In this document: one piece after another, positions 28,801 through 43,330 of the stretch
Layout: each line of letters opens with the position of its first letter
How positions within the stretch are numbered: position 1 is the first letter of the stretch
Assembly: GCF_000003605.2 (NCBI RefSeq)
Contig: NW_003146142.1
Coordinates: 1-48,670 of the forward strand
Source: Saccoglossus kowalevskii
Lineage: Eukaryota > Hemichordata > Enteropneusta > Harrimaniidae
Direction: 5' to 3'
DNA length: 48,670 bases
Notes under the pieces: model-generated
The model's database searches: none
What the model was told of the DNA's origin: nothing
Seen by the model: the letters and a program-made list of their open reading frames with translations, nothing else
Made by a program: the position numbers and the translations under genes

Positions 28801-30839
28801 GTGAATACTACACGGTGAATACTACACAGTGAATACTACACAGTGAATACTACACAGTGAATACTACACAGTGAATACTACACAGTGAATACTATACAGT
28901 GAATGCTACACAGTGAATATTACACAATGAATGCTACACAGTGAATGCTACACAGTGAATACTACACAGTGAATGCTATACAGTGAATGCTACACAGTGA
29001 GTATTACACAGTGAATGCTACACAGTGAATACTACACAGTGAATGCTATACAGTGATTACTACACAGTGAATGCTACACAGTGAATACTAAACAGTGAAT
29101 GCTACACAGTGAATACTACACAGTGAATACTACACAGTGAATGCTACACAGTGAATGCTACAGTGAATGCTACACAGTGAATGCTACACAGTGAATCCTA
29201 CACAGTGAATGCTACACAATGAATGCTACACAATGAATGCTACACAATGAATGCTACACAGTGAATGCTACACAGTGAATACTACACAGTGAATGTTACA
29301 CAGTGAATACTACACAGTGAATGCTACACAGTGAATACTAGACTGTGAATACTACACAGTGAATATTACACAGTGAATGCTATACAGTGAATACTACACA
29401 GTGAATACTACACAATGAATACTACACAGTGAATGCTACACAGTAAATACTACACAGTGAATACTATACAGTGAATGATACACAGTGAATACTACACACT
29501 GAATGCTACACAGTGAATACTACACACTGAATGCTACACTGAATGCTACACAGTGAATGCTACACAATGAATACTACACAGTGAATGCTATACAATGAAT
29601 GCTACACATTGAATGCTACACAGTGAATACTACACAGTGAATACTACACAGTGAATGCTACACAAATACTACACAGTGAATACTGCACAGTGAATACTAC
29701 ACAGTGAATGCTACACAATGAAAGCTACACAGTGAATGCAAGACAGTGAATGCTACACAGTGAATATTACACAGTGAATATTACACAGTGAATGCTACGC
29801 AGTGAATGCTACGCAGTGAATACTACACAGTGAATGCTACAGTGAATACTACACTGTGAATGCTACACAGTGAATACTACACAGTGAATTTTACACAGTG
29901 AATACTACACAGTGAATGCTGCACAATGAATGCTACACAGTGAATGCTACACAGTGAATGCTATACAATGAATACTACACAGTGAATGCTGCACAGTGAA
30001 TACTACACAGTGAATGCTACACAGTGAATGCTACACAGTGAATGTTACACAGTGAATACTACACAGTGAATGCTACACAGTGAATACTACACAGTGAATA
30101 CTACACTGAATGCTACACAGTGATTGCTACACAGTGAATGCCACACAGTGAATGCTACACAGTGAATACTACACTGTGAATGCTACACAGTGAATACTAC
30201 ACTGTGAATGCTACACTGTGAATGCTACACAATGAATACTACACAGTGAATGCTACACAGTGAATACTACTGTAAATGCTACACAGTGCATGCTACACAG
30301 TGAATACTACACAGTGAATGCTACACTGAATGCTACACAGTGAATGCTACACAGTGAATACTACACAATGAATACTACACAGTGAATGCTATACAATGAA
30401 TGCTACACATTGAATGCTACACAGTGAATACTACACAGTGAATGCTACACAGTGAATACTACACAGTGAATGCTACACAAATAATACACAGTGAATACTA
30501 CACAGTGAATGCCACACAGTGAATGCTACACACAATGAATACTACACAGTGAATGCTAAACAATGAAAGCTACACAGTGAATGCTACACAGTGAATGCTA
30601 CACAGTGAATGCTACACAGTGAATGCTACACTGAATGCTACACAGTGAATGATACACCAGTGAATACTACACAGTGAATGCTACACAGTGAATGCTATAC
30701 AATGAATACTACACATTGAATGCTACACATTGAATACTACACAGAGAATACTACACAGTGAATGCTACACAGTGAATGCTACACAGTGAATGCTACACAG
30801 TGAATGCTACACAGTGAATACTACACAGTGAATACTACA
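22811..30839. repeat. Mixed-type array domain, central
   Basis: This is 8 kb of GCT/ACT units with ordered indel modules. GCTACACAAAT...ACACACAATG modules lie near 24.98, 25.98, 26.47, 27.57 and 30.51 kb. TACTACTGTAAATG units lie near 24.48, 24.72 and 30.27 kb. CACCGTG modules lie near 23.95 and 28.56 kb. A private form (GCAAAACAG) occurs at about 26.18 kb, and a 15-bp ACACCAGTG unit near 30.65 kb. I see no gene, RNA or non-repeat DNA. Confidence 0.85.
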
Positions 30840-33800
30840 CAGTGAATGCTACACAGTGAATAATACACAGTGAATGCTATACAGTGAATACTACACAGTG
30901 ACAATGAATAATACACAGTGAATACTACACAGTAAGTGCTATACAGTGAATACTACACAGTGAATGCTACACAGTGAATACTACACAGTGAATAATACAC
31001 AATGGATACTACACAGTGAGTGCTATACAGTGAATACTACACAGTGAATGCTACACAGTGAATGCTATACAGTGAATACTACACAGTGAATGCTACACAG
31101 TGAATACTACACAGTGAATAATACACAGTGAGTGCTATACAGTGAATACTACACAGTGAATGCTACACAGTGAATACTACACAGTGAATGCTACACAGTG
31201 AATGCTACACTGAATGCTACACAATGAATACTACACAGTGAATACTACACAGTGAATAATACACAGTGAATACTACAAAGTGAATAATACACAGTGAATA
31301 CTACACAGTGAGTGCTACACAGTGAATAATACACAGTGAATTCTACACAGTGAATACTACACAGTGAATGCTACACAGTGAATACTACACAGTGAATACT
31401 ACACAGTGAATACTACACAGTGAATGCTACACAGTGAATACTACACAGTCAATACTACACAGTGAATACTACACAGTCAATACTACACAGTGAATAATAC
31501 ACAGTGAATACTACACAGTGAATGCTACACAGTGAATACTACACAGTGAATACTACACAGTGAATACTACACAGTGAGTGCTATACAGTGAATACTACAC
31601 AGTGAATGCTACACAGTGAATGCTACACAGTGAATACTACACAGTGAATACTACACAGTGAATGCTACACAGTGAATACTACACAGTGAATTCTACATAG
31701 TGAATGCTACACAGTGAGTGAATACTACACAGTGAATGCTACACAGTGAATAATACACAGTGAATAATACACAGTGTATACTACACAGTGAATGCTACAC
31801 AGTGAATACTACACAGTGAATAATACACAGTGAATACTACACAGTGAGTGCTATACAGTGAATACTACACAGTGAATGCTACACAGTGAATAATACACAG
31901 TGAATACTCCACAGTGAATAATACACAGTGAATACTCCACAGTGAATACTCCACAGTGAATACTACACAGTGAATAATACACAGTGAATACTACACAGTG
32001 AATGCTACACAGTGAATACTACAGTGAATACTACACAGTGAATGCTACACAGTGAATAATACACAGTGAATAATACACAGTGAATACTACACAGTGAATA
32101 CTACACAGTGAATAATACACAGTGAATAATACACAGTGAATACTACACAGTGAATGCTACACAGTGAATACTACACAGTGAATACTACACAGTGAGTGCT
32201 ATACAGTGAATTCTACACAGTGAATACTACACAGTGAATGCTACACAGTGAATACTACACAGTGAATAATACACAGTGAATGCTACACAGTGAATACTAC
32301 ACAGTGAATACTACACAGTGAATACTACACAGTGAGTGCTATACAGTGAATACTACACAGTGAATGCTACACAGTGAATGCTACACAGTGAATACTACAC
32401 AGTGAATACTACACAGTGAATGCTACACAGTGAATACTACACAGTGAATTCTACATAGTGAATGCTACACAGTGAATAATACACAGTGAATAATACACAG
32501 TGAATACTACACAGTGAATGCTACACAGTGAATACTACACAGTGAATAATACACACAATGAATACTACACAGTGAGTGCTATACAGTGAATACTACACAG
32601 TGAATGCTACACAGTGAATAATACACAGTGAATACTCCACAGTGAATAATACACAGTGAATACTCCACAGTGAATACTACACAGTGAATAATACACAGTG
32701 AATAATACACAGTGAATGCTACACAGTGAATACTACACAGTGAATGCTACACAGTGCATACTACACAGTGAATGCTACACAGTGAATGCTACACAGTGAA
32801 TGCTATACAGTGAATACTACACAGTGAATAATACACAGTGAATAATACACAGTGAATGCTACACAGTGAATACTACACAGTGAATACTACACAGTGAATG
32901 CTACACTGTGAATGCTACACAGTGAATACTACACAGTGAATACTACACAGTGAATGCTACACAGTGCATACTACACAGTGAATGCTACACAGTGAATGCT
33001 ACACAGTGAATGCTATACAGTGAATACTACACAGTGAATGCTGCACAGTGAATACTACACAGTGAATGCTACACAATGAATGCTATACAATGAATACTAC
33101 ACAGTGAATGCTACACAGTGAATGCTACACAGTGAATGCTATACAATGAATGTTACACAGTGAATGCTACACAGTAAATACTACACAGTGAATGCTACAC
33201 AGTGAATGTTACACAGTGAATACTACACAGTGAATACTACACAGTGAATGCTACACAGTGAATACTACACAGTGAATTCTACATAGTGAATGCTACACAG
33301 TGAATACTACACAGTGAATGCTACACAGTGAATAATACACAGTGAATAATACACAGTGTATACTACACAGTGAATGCTACACAGTGAATACTACACAGTG
33401 AATAATACACAGTGAATACTACACAGTGAGTGCTATACAGTGAATACTACACAGTGAATGCTACACAGTGAATAATACACAGTGAATACTCCACAGTGAA
33501 TAATACACAGTGAATACTCCACAGTGAATACTCCACAGTGAATACTACACAGTGAATAATACACAGTGAATACTACACAGTGAATGCTACACAGTGAATA
33601 CTACAGTGAATACTACACAGTGAATGCTACACAGTGAATAATACACAGTGAATAATACACAGTGAATACTACACAGTGAATACTACACAGTGAATAATAC
33701 ACAGTGAATAATACACAGTGAATACTACACAGTGAATGCTACACAGTGAATACTACACAGTGAATACTACACAGTGAGTGCTATACAGTGAATTCTACAC

Positions 33801-34320
33801 AGTGAATACTACACAGTGAATGCTACACAGTGAATACTACACAGTGAATAATACACAGTGAATGCTACACAGTGAATACTACACAGTGAATACTACACAG
33901 TGAATACTACACAGTGAGTGCTATACAGTGAATACTACACAGTGAATGCTACACAGTGAATGCTACACAGTGAATACTACACAGTGAATACTACACAGTG
34001 AATGCTACACAGTGAATACTACACAGTGAATTCTACATAGTGAATGCTACACAGTGAATAATACACAGTGAATAATACACAGTGAATACTACACAGTGAA
34101 TGCTACACAGTGAATACTACACAGTGAATAATACACAGTGAATACTACACAGTGAGTGCTATACAGTGAATACTACACAGTGAATGCTACACAGTGAATA
34201 ATACACAGTGAATTCTACACAGTGAATACTACACAGTGAATGCTACACAGTGAATACTACACAGTGAATACTACACAGTGAATACTACACAGTGAATGCT
34301 ACACAGTGAATACTACACAG
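30840..34320. repeat. AAT-type-rich domain with HOR copies 3 and 4
   Basis: Copy 3 (31685-32630) and copy 4 (33267-34210) align at an offset of 1582 bp (113 units). Anchors are 31774/33356, 31905/33487 and 32447/34029. Copy 3 carries a private GTGA duplication (GTGAGTGAATAC near 31716) and a private 2-bp gain (ACACACAATG near 32550). A nested 728-bp (52-unit) repeat of the ACTCCACAG block is also present (31905/32633), the same size class as the 726-bp HOR at 6.3-7.7 kb. Confidence 0.88.
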
Positions 34321-34540
34321 TCAATGTACACTGTGAATGCTATACAATGAATATACACAGTGAATGTACACAGTGAATGTATACAATGAAAGTACACAGT
34401 GAATGTAGACAGTGAATGTACACAGTGAATGTACATGAATGTACACTGAATGTACACAGTGAATATACACAGTGAATGTACACAGTGAATATACACAGTG
34501 AATGCTACACAGTGCATATACACAGTGAATGTTACAGTGA
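34321..34540. repeat. Patch of 13-bp units
   Basis: Here the period falls from 14 to 13 bp. Units read GAATGTACACAGT and GAATATACACAGT, each lacking the C of the GCT or ACT triplet. Shorter fragments such as GTACATGAATG and GTACACTGAATG are mixed in. This is the only place in the window with a sustained change of unit length. Losing that C also destroys the TAG present on the reverse strand of normal units, which opens a 74-codon reverse frame (34299-34523) of repetitive composition. I regard that frame as a by-product, not a gene. Normal 14-mers resume by about 34540. Confidence 0.9.
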
Positions 34541-35379
34541 ATGCTACACAGTGAATACTACACAGTGAATGCTACACAGCGAATACTACTCAGTGAATAC
34601 TACACAGTGAATGTTACACAGTGAATGTTACACACTGAATGCTACACAGTGAATACTACACAGTGAATGCTACACTGTGAATGCTATACAATGAATACTA
34701 CACAGTGAATGCTACACAGTGAATGCTATACAATGAAAGCTACACAGTGAATGCTAGACAGTGAATGCTACACAGTGAATGCTACACTGAATGCTACACA
34801 GTGAATACTACACAGTGAATGCTACACAGCGAATGCTACACAGTGAATACTACACAGTGAATGCTACACAGTGCATATTACACAGTGAATGCTACACAGT
34901 GAAAGCTACACAGTGAATGCTATACAATGAAAGCTACACAGTGAATACTACACAGTGAATACTACACAGTGAATATTACACAGTGAATGTTACACAGTGA
35001 ATGTTACACAGTGAATGCTATACAGTGAATACTACACAGTGAATGCTACACAGTGAATACTACACAGTGAATAATACACAGTGAATACTACACAGTGAGT
35101 GCTATACAGTGAATACTACACAGTGAATGCTACACAGTGAATACTACACAGTGAATGCTACACAGTGAATGCTACACTGAATGCTACACAATGAATACTA
35201 CACAGTGAATAATACACAGTGAATACTATACAGTGAATACTACACAGTGAATGCTACACAGTGAATGCTACACAGTGAATACTACACAGTGAATACTACA
35301 CAGTGAATGCTACACAGTGAATGCTACACAGTGAATACTACACAGTGAATACTACACAGTGAATACTACACAGTGAATG

Positions 35380-35605
35380 CTATACAATACTACACAGTGA
35401 ATACTACACATTGAATACTACAGTGAAAGCTATACAATGAATACTACACCGTGAATACTACACAGTGAATGCTACACAGTGAATACTACACAATGAATAC
35501 TACACAGTGAATACTACACAGTGAATGCTATACAATACTACACAGTGAATACTACACATTGAATACTACAGTGAATGCTATACAATGAATACTACACCGT
35601 GAATA
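35380..35605. repeat. 148-bp local duplication of the CACCGTG module
   Basis: The ordered series TATACAATACTAC, CACATTGAATACTACAG, TATACAATG and CACCGTG occurs at about 35381-35453 and again 148 bp later. At its eight other sites (near 12.19, 14.09, 16.78, 18.22, 22.45, 23.95, 28.56 and 37.46 kb) it is single. The first copy has a private GAAAGC. Confidence 0.85.
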
Positions 35606-38600
35606 CTACACAGTGAATGCTACACAGTGAATCCTACACAGTGAATGCTACACAGTGAATACTACACTGTGAATGCTACACTGTGAATGCTACACAATGA
35701 ATACTACGCAGTGAATACTACACAGTGAATACTACACAGTGAATACTACACGGTGAATACTACACAGTGAATGCTACACAATGAATACTACACAGTGAAT
35801 ACTGCACAGTGAATAATACACAGTGAATACTAGACTGTGAATACTACACGGTGAATACTACACAGTGAATACTACACAGTGAATACTACACAGTGAATAC
35901 TACACAGTGAATACTACACAGTGAATACTATACAGTGAATACTATACAGTGAATGCTACACAGTGAATATTACACAATGAATGCTACACAGTGAATGCTA
36001 CACAGTGAATACTACACAGTGAATGCTATACAGTGAATGCTACACAGTGAGTATTACACAGTGAATGCTACACAGTGAATACTACACAGTGAATGCTATA
36101 CATTGATTACTACACAGTGAATGCTACACAGTGAATACTAAACAGTGAATGCTACACAGTGAATACTACACAGTGAATACTACACAGTGAATGCTACACA
36201 GTGAATGCTACAGTGAATGCTACACAGTGAATACTACACAGTGAATACTACACAGTGAATGCTACACAATGAATGCTACACAATGAATGCTACACAGTGA
36301 ATGCTACACAGTGAATGCTACACAGTGAATACTACACAGTGAATGTTACACAGTGAATACTACACAGTGAATGCTACACAGTGAATACTAGACTGTGAAT
36401 ACTACACAGTGAATATTACACAGTGAATACTACACACTGAATAATACACAGTGAATACTACACAATGAATGATACACAGTGAATGCTACACAGTAAATAC
36501 TACACAGTGAATACTATACAGTGAATGATACACAGTGAATACTACACACTGAATGCTACACAGTGAATACTACACAGTGAATGATACACAGTGAATGCTA
36601 CACAATGAATACTACACAGTGAATACTACACAGTGAATACTACACAGTGAATGCTACACAAATACTACAAAGTGAATACTGCACAGTGAATACTGCACAG
36701 TGAATACTACACAGTGAATGCTACACAATGAAAGCTACACAGTGAATGCAAGACAGTGAATGCTACACAGTGAATATTACACAGTGAATATTACACAGTG
36801 AATGCTACACAGTGAATGCTACACAGTGAATACTACACAGTGAATGCTACAGTGAATACTACACTGTGAATGCTACACAGTGAATACTACACAGTGAATT
36901 TTACACAGTGAATACTACACAGTGAATGCTACACAATGAATGCTACACAGTGAATGCTACACAGTGAATGCTATACAATGAATACTACACAGTGAATGCT
37001 GCACAGTGAATACTACACAGTGAATGCTACACAGTGAATGCTACACAGTGAATGTTACACAGTGAATACTACACAGTGAATACTACACAGTGAATACTAC
37101 ACAGTGAATACTACACAGTGAATGCTACACAGTGAATACTACACAGTGAATACTACACAGTGAATAATACACAGTGAATAATACACAGTGAATAATACAC
37201 AGTGAATGCTACACAGTGAATGCTATACAATGAATACTACACAGTGAATGCTGCACAGTGAATACTACACAGTGAATGCTACACAGTGAATGCTACACAG
37301 TGAATGTTACACAGTGAATACTACACAGTGAATACTACACAGTGAATACTACACAATGAATACTACACAGTGAATACTACACAGTGAATGCTATACAATA
37401 CTACACAGTGAATACTACACATTGAATACTACAGTGAATGTTATACAATGAATACTACACCGTGAATACTACACAGTGAATGCTACACAGTGAATCCTAC
37501 ACAGTGAATGCTACACAGTGAATACTACACTGTGAATGCTACACTGTGAATGCTACACAATGAATACTACGCAGTGAATACTACACAGTGAATACTACAC
37601 AGTGAATACTACACGGTGAATACTACACAGTGAATGCTACACAATGAATACTACACAGTGAATACTGCACAGTGAATACTACACAGTGAATACTAGACTG
37701 TGAATACTACACGGTGAATACTACACAGTGAATACTACACAGTGAATACTACACAGTGAATACTACACAGTGAATACTACACAGTGAATACTATACAGTG
37801 AATACTACACAGTGAATGCTACACAGTGAATATTACACAGTGAATGCTACACAGTGAATACTACACAGTGAATGCTATACAGTGAATGCTACACAGTGAA
37901 TATTACACAGTGAATGCTACACAGTGAATACTACACAGTGAATGCTATACAGTGATTACTACACAGTGAATGCTACACAGTGAATACTAAACAGTGTATG
38001 CTACACAGTGAATACTACACAGTGAATACTACACAGTGAATGCTACACAGTGAATGCTACAGTGAATGCTACACAGTGAATACTACACAGTGAATACTAC
38101 ACAGTGAATGCTACACAATGAATGCTACACAATGAATGCTACACAGTGAATGCTACACAGTGAATACTACACAGTGAATACTACACAGTGAATACTACAC
38201 AGTGAATGCTACACAGTGAATACTAGACTGTGAATACTACACAGTGAATATTACACAGTGAATGCTACACAGTGAATACTACACAGTGAATACTACACAA
38301 TGAATACTACACAGTGAATGCTACACAGTAAATACTACACAGTGAATACTATACAGTGAATGATACACAGTGAATACTACACACTGAATGCTACACAGTG
38401 AATACTACACAGTGAATGCTACACTGAATGCTACACAGTGAATGCTACACAATGAATACTACACAGTGAATGCTTTACAATGAATGCTACACATTGAATG
38501 CTACACAGTGAATACTACACAGTGAATACTACACAGTGAATGCTACACAAATACTACACAGTGAATACTGCACAGTGAATACTACACAGTGGATGCTACA

Positions 38601-39300
38601 CAATGAAACCTACACAGTGAATGCAAGACAGTGAATACTACACAGTGAATGCTACACAGTGAATGCTACACAGTGAATGCTACACAGTGAATGCTACAGT
38701 GAATACTACACAGTGAATGCTACACAGTGAATACTACACAGTGAATTTTACACAGTGAATACTACACAGTGAATGCTACACAATTGAATGCTACACAGTG
38801 AATGCTACACAGTGAATGCTATACAATGAATACTACACAGTGAATGCTGCACAGTGAATACTACACAGTGAATGCTACACAGTGAATGTTACACAGTGAA
38901 TACTACACAGTGAATACTACACAGTGAATACTACACAGTGAATGCTACACAGTGAATACTACACAGTGAATAATACACAGTGAATAATACACAGTGAATA
39001 ATACACAGTGAATGCTACACAGTGAATGCTACACAGTGAATACTACACAGTGAATACGACACAGTGAATGCTATACAGTGAATGCTACACAGTGAATACT
39101 ACACAGTGAATGCTACACAGTGAATACTACACAGTGAATACTACACTGAATGCTACACAGTGATTGCTACACAGTGAATGCCACATAGTGAATGCTACAC
39201 AGTGAATGCTATACAGTGAATGCTACACAGTGAATACTACACTGTGAATGCTACACTGTGAATGCTACACAATGAATACTACACAGTGAATGCTACACAG
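35597..39300. repeat. ~1.86-kb HOR, two adjacent copies
   Basis: The CACCGTG module (35597/37460) and the following ACTAGACTGTG...CACGGTG landmark (35831/37694) both recur at 1863 bp. Further on the offset is 1849 at the GATTACTAC unit (36105/37954), a one-unit indel. The same module series is found 7036 bp upstream (28561, 28795). The marker order then continues through TAAACAG, CAATGAATGC pairs, TAGACTG-GAATATT and CAGTAAATAC. Confidence 0.8.
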
Positions 39301-40423
39301 TGAATACTACTGTAAATGCTACACAGTGAATGCTACACAGTGAATGCTACACAGTGAATACTACACAGTGAATGCTACACTGAATGCTACACAGTGAATG
39401 CTACACAGTGAATACTACACAGTGAATACGACACAGTGAATGCTATACAGTGAATGCTACACAGTGAATACTACACAGTGAATGCTACACAGTGAATACT
39501 ACACAGTGAATACTACACTGAATGCTACACTGTGATTGCTACACAGTGAATGCCACACAGTGAATGCTACACAGTGAATACTACACTGTGAATGCTACAC
39601 AGTGAATACTACACTGTGAATGCTACACTGTGAATGCTACACAATGAATACTACACAGTGAATGCTACACAGAGAATACTACTGTAAATGCTACACAGTG
39701 CATGCTACACAGTGAATACTACACAGTGAATGCTACACTGAATGCTACACAGTGAACGCTACACAGTGAATACTACACAATGAATACTACACAGTGAATG
39801 CTATACAATGAATGCTACACATTGAATGCTACACAGTGAATACTACACAGTGAATACTACACAGTGAATACTACACAGTGAATGCTACACAAATAATACA
39901 CAGTGAATACTACACAGTGAATGCCACACAGTGAATGCTACACACAATGAATACTACACAGTGAATGCTAAACAATGAAAGCTACACAGTGAATGCTACA
40001 CAGTGAATGCTACACAGTGAATGCTACACTGAATGCTACACAGTGAATGCTACACAGTGAATACTACACAGTGAATGCTACACAGTGAATGCTATACAAT
40101 GAATGCTACACATTGAATGCTACACAATGAATACTACACAGTGAATGCTACACAGTGAATACTACACAGTGAATGCTACACAAATAATACACAGTGAATA
40201 CTACACAGTGAATGCCACACAGTGAATGCTACACACAATGAATGCTACACAGTGAATGCTACACAGTGAATGCTACACAGTGAATGTTACACAGTGAATG
40301 CTACACAGTGAATACTACACAATGAATACTACACAGTGAATGCTATACAATGAATGCTACACATTGAATGCTACACAGTGAATACTACACAGTGAATGCT
40401 ACACAGTGAATACTACACAGTGA

Positions 40424-40841
40424 ATGCTACACAAATAATACACAGTGAATACTACACAGTGAATGCCACACAGTGAATGCTACACACAATGAATACTACA
40501 CAGTGAATGCTACACAATGAAAGCTACACAGTGATTGCTAGAGAGTGAATGCTACACAGTGAATATTACACAGTGAATGCTACACAGTGAATGCTACACA
40601 GTGAATACTACACAGTGAATACTACACAGTGAATGCTACACAAATAATACACAGTGAATACTACACAGTGAATGCCACACAGTGAATGCTACACACAATG
40701 AATACTACACAGTGAATGCTACACAATGAAAGCTACACAGTGATTGCTAGAGAGTGAATGCTACACAGTGAATATTACACAGTGAATGCTACACAGTGAA
40801 TGCTACACAGTGAATACTACACAGTGAATATTACACAGTGA
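40424..40841. repeat. 209-bp tandem duplication
   Basis: A block containing GCTACACAAAT, GCCACACAG, ACACACAATG, GAAAGCTAC and the rare GATTGCTAGAGAG occurs twice back to back. GCCACACAG lies at 40465/40674 and GATTGCTAGAGAG at 40533/40742, both 209 bp apart. GATTGCTAGAGAG also marks related copies near 25.05, 42.58 and 44.92 kb. Confidence 0.85.
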
Positions 40842-42719
40842 ATGCTACACAGTGAATGCTACACTGTGAATGCTACACAGTGAATACTACACAGTGAATG
40901 CTACACAGTGAATGCTACACTGTGAATGCTACACAGTGAATACTACACAGTGAATGCTACACGGTGAATACTACACGGTGAATACTACACAGTGAATACT
41001 ACACAATGAATACTACACAGTGAATACTACACAGTGAATACTATACAGTGAATGCTACACAGTGAATACTACACAGTGAATACTACACTGTGAATGTTAC
41101 ACAGTGAATGCTACACAGTGAATGCTACACAGTGAATGCTACACAGTGAATACTAGACTGTGAATACTACACAGTGAATACTACACAGTGAATACTACAC
41201 AGTGAATACTACACAGTGAATGTTACACAGTGAATACTACACAGTGAATGCTACACAGTGAATACTAGACTGTGAATACTACACAGTGAATACTACACAG
41301 TGAATACTACACAGTGAATACTACACAGTGAATACTATACAGTGAATGCTACACAGTGAATGCTACACAGTGAATACTACACAGTGAATACTACACAGTG
41401 AATACTACACAGTGAATACTACACAGTGAATGCTATACAGTGGATGCTACACAGTGGATGCTACACAGCGAATACTACACAATGAATGCTACACAGTGAA
41501 TGCTACACAGTAGATGCTACACAGTGAATGCTACACAGTGAATGCTACACAGTGAATACTACACAGTGAATACTACACAGTGAATGCTACACATTGAATG
41601 CTACACAGTGAATGCTACAGTGAATGCTACACAGTGAATGCTGCACAGTGAATGATACACAATGAATACTACACAGTGAATACTACACAGTGAATGCTAA
41701 ACAATGAATGCTACACAATGAATGCTACACAGTGAATGCTACACAGTGAATACTACACAGTGAATGTTACACAGTGAATACTACACAGTGAATGCTACAC
41801 AGTGAATACTAGACTGTGAATACTACACAGTGAATATTACACAGTGAATGCTACACAGTGAATACTACACAGTGAATACTACACAATGAATACTACACAG
41901 TGAATGCTACACAGTAAATACTACACAGTGAATACTATACAGTGAATGATACACAGTGAATACTACACACTGAATGCTACACAGTGAATACTACACAGTG
42001 AATGCTACACAGTGAATGCTACACAATGAATACTACACAGTGAATGCTACACTGAATGCTACACAGTGATTGCTACACAGTGAATGCTACACAGTGAATA
42101 CTACACAGTGAATGCTACACAGTGAATACTACACAGTGAATGCTACACTGAATGCTACACAGTGATTGCTACACAGTGAATACTACACTGTGAATGCTAC
42201 ACTGTGAATGCTACACAATGAATACTACACAGTGAATGCTACACAGTGAATACTACTGTAAATGCTACACAGTGAATGCTACACAGTGAATGCTACACAG
42301 TGAATACTACACAGTGAATGCTACACTGAATGTTACACAGTGAATGCTACACAGTGAATACTACACAATGAATACTACACAGTGAATGCTATACAATGAA
42401 TGCTACACATTGAATGCTACACAGTGAATACTACACAGTGAATGCTACACAGTGAATACTACACAGTGAATGCTACACAAATAATACACAGTGAATACTA
42501 CACAGTGAATGCCACACAGTGAATGCTACACACAATGAATACTACACAGTGAATGCTACACAATGAAAGCTACACAGTGATTGCTAGAGAGTGAATGCTA
42601 CACAGTGAATATTACACAGTGAATGCTACACAGTGAATGCTACACAGTGAATACTACACAGTGAATACTACACAGTGAATGCTACACAGTGAATAATACA
42701 CAGTGAATACTACACAGTG

Positions 42720-43330
42720 AATGCCACACAGTGAATGTTACACAGTGAATACTACACAGTGAATGCTACACAGTGAATGCTACACAGTGAATACTAGACT
42801 GTGAATACTACACAGTGAATACTACACAGTGAATACTACACAGTGAATACTACACAGTGAATGTTACACAGTGAATACTACACAGTGAATGCTGCACAGT
42901 GAATACTAGACTGTGAATACTACACAGTGAATACTACACAGTGAATACTACACAGTGAATACTACACAGTGAATACTATACAGTGAATGCTACACAGTGA
43001 ATGCTACACAGTGAATACTACACAGTGAATACTACACAGTGAATACTACACAGTGAATACTACACAGTGAATGCTATACAGTGGATGCTACACAGTGGAT
43101 GCTACACAGCGAATACTACACAATGAATGCTACACAGTGAATGCTACACAGTAGATGCTACACAGTGAATGCTACACAGTGAATGCTACACAGTGAATAC
43201 TACACAGTGAATACTACACAGTGAATGCTACACATTGAATGCTACACAGTGAATGCTACACAGTGAATGCTACACAGTGAATGCTGCACAGTGAATGCTA
43301 CACAATGAATACTACACAGTGAATACTACA
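42720..43330. repeat. Segment matching 45268-45880 (offset 2548)
   Basis: Anchors ACTAGACTG (42795/45343 and 42907/45455) and GTGGATGC (43081/45629) are all exactly 2548 bp apart, which is 182 units. The module with two GTGGATGC units followed by CACAGCGAATAC is also found near 5449 and 41440, giving four copies in the window. The copies separate abruptly near 45895. Confidence 0.88.

Noticed and set aside
34299-34523. 74-codon reverse open frame with FTVYIHC-like repeats
   Set aside because: It lies within the 13-bp unit patch, where loss of one base per unit removes the reverse-strand TAG. The peptide is the repeat itself read every 39 nt.
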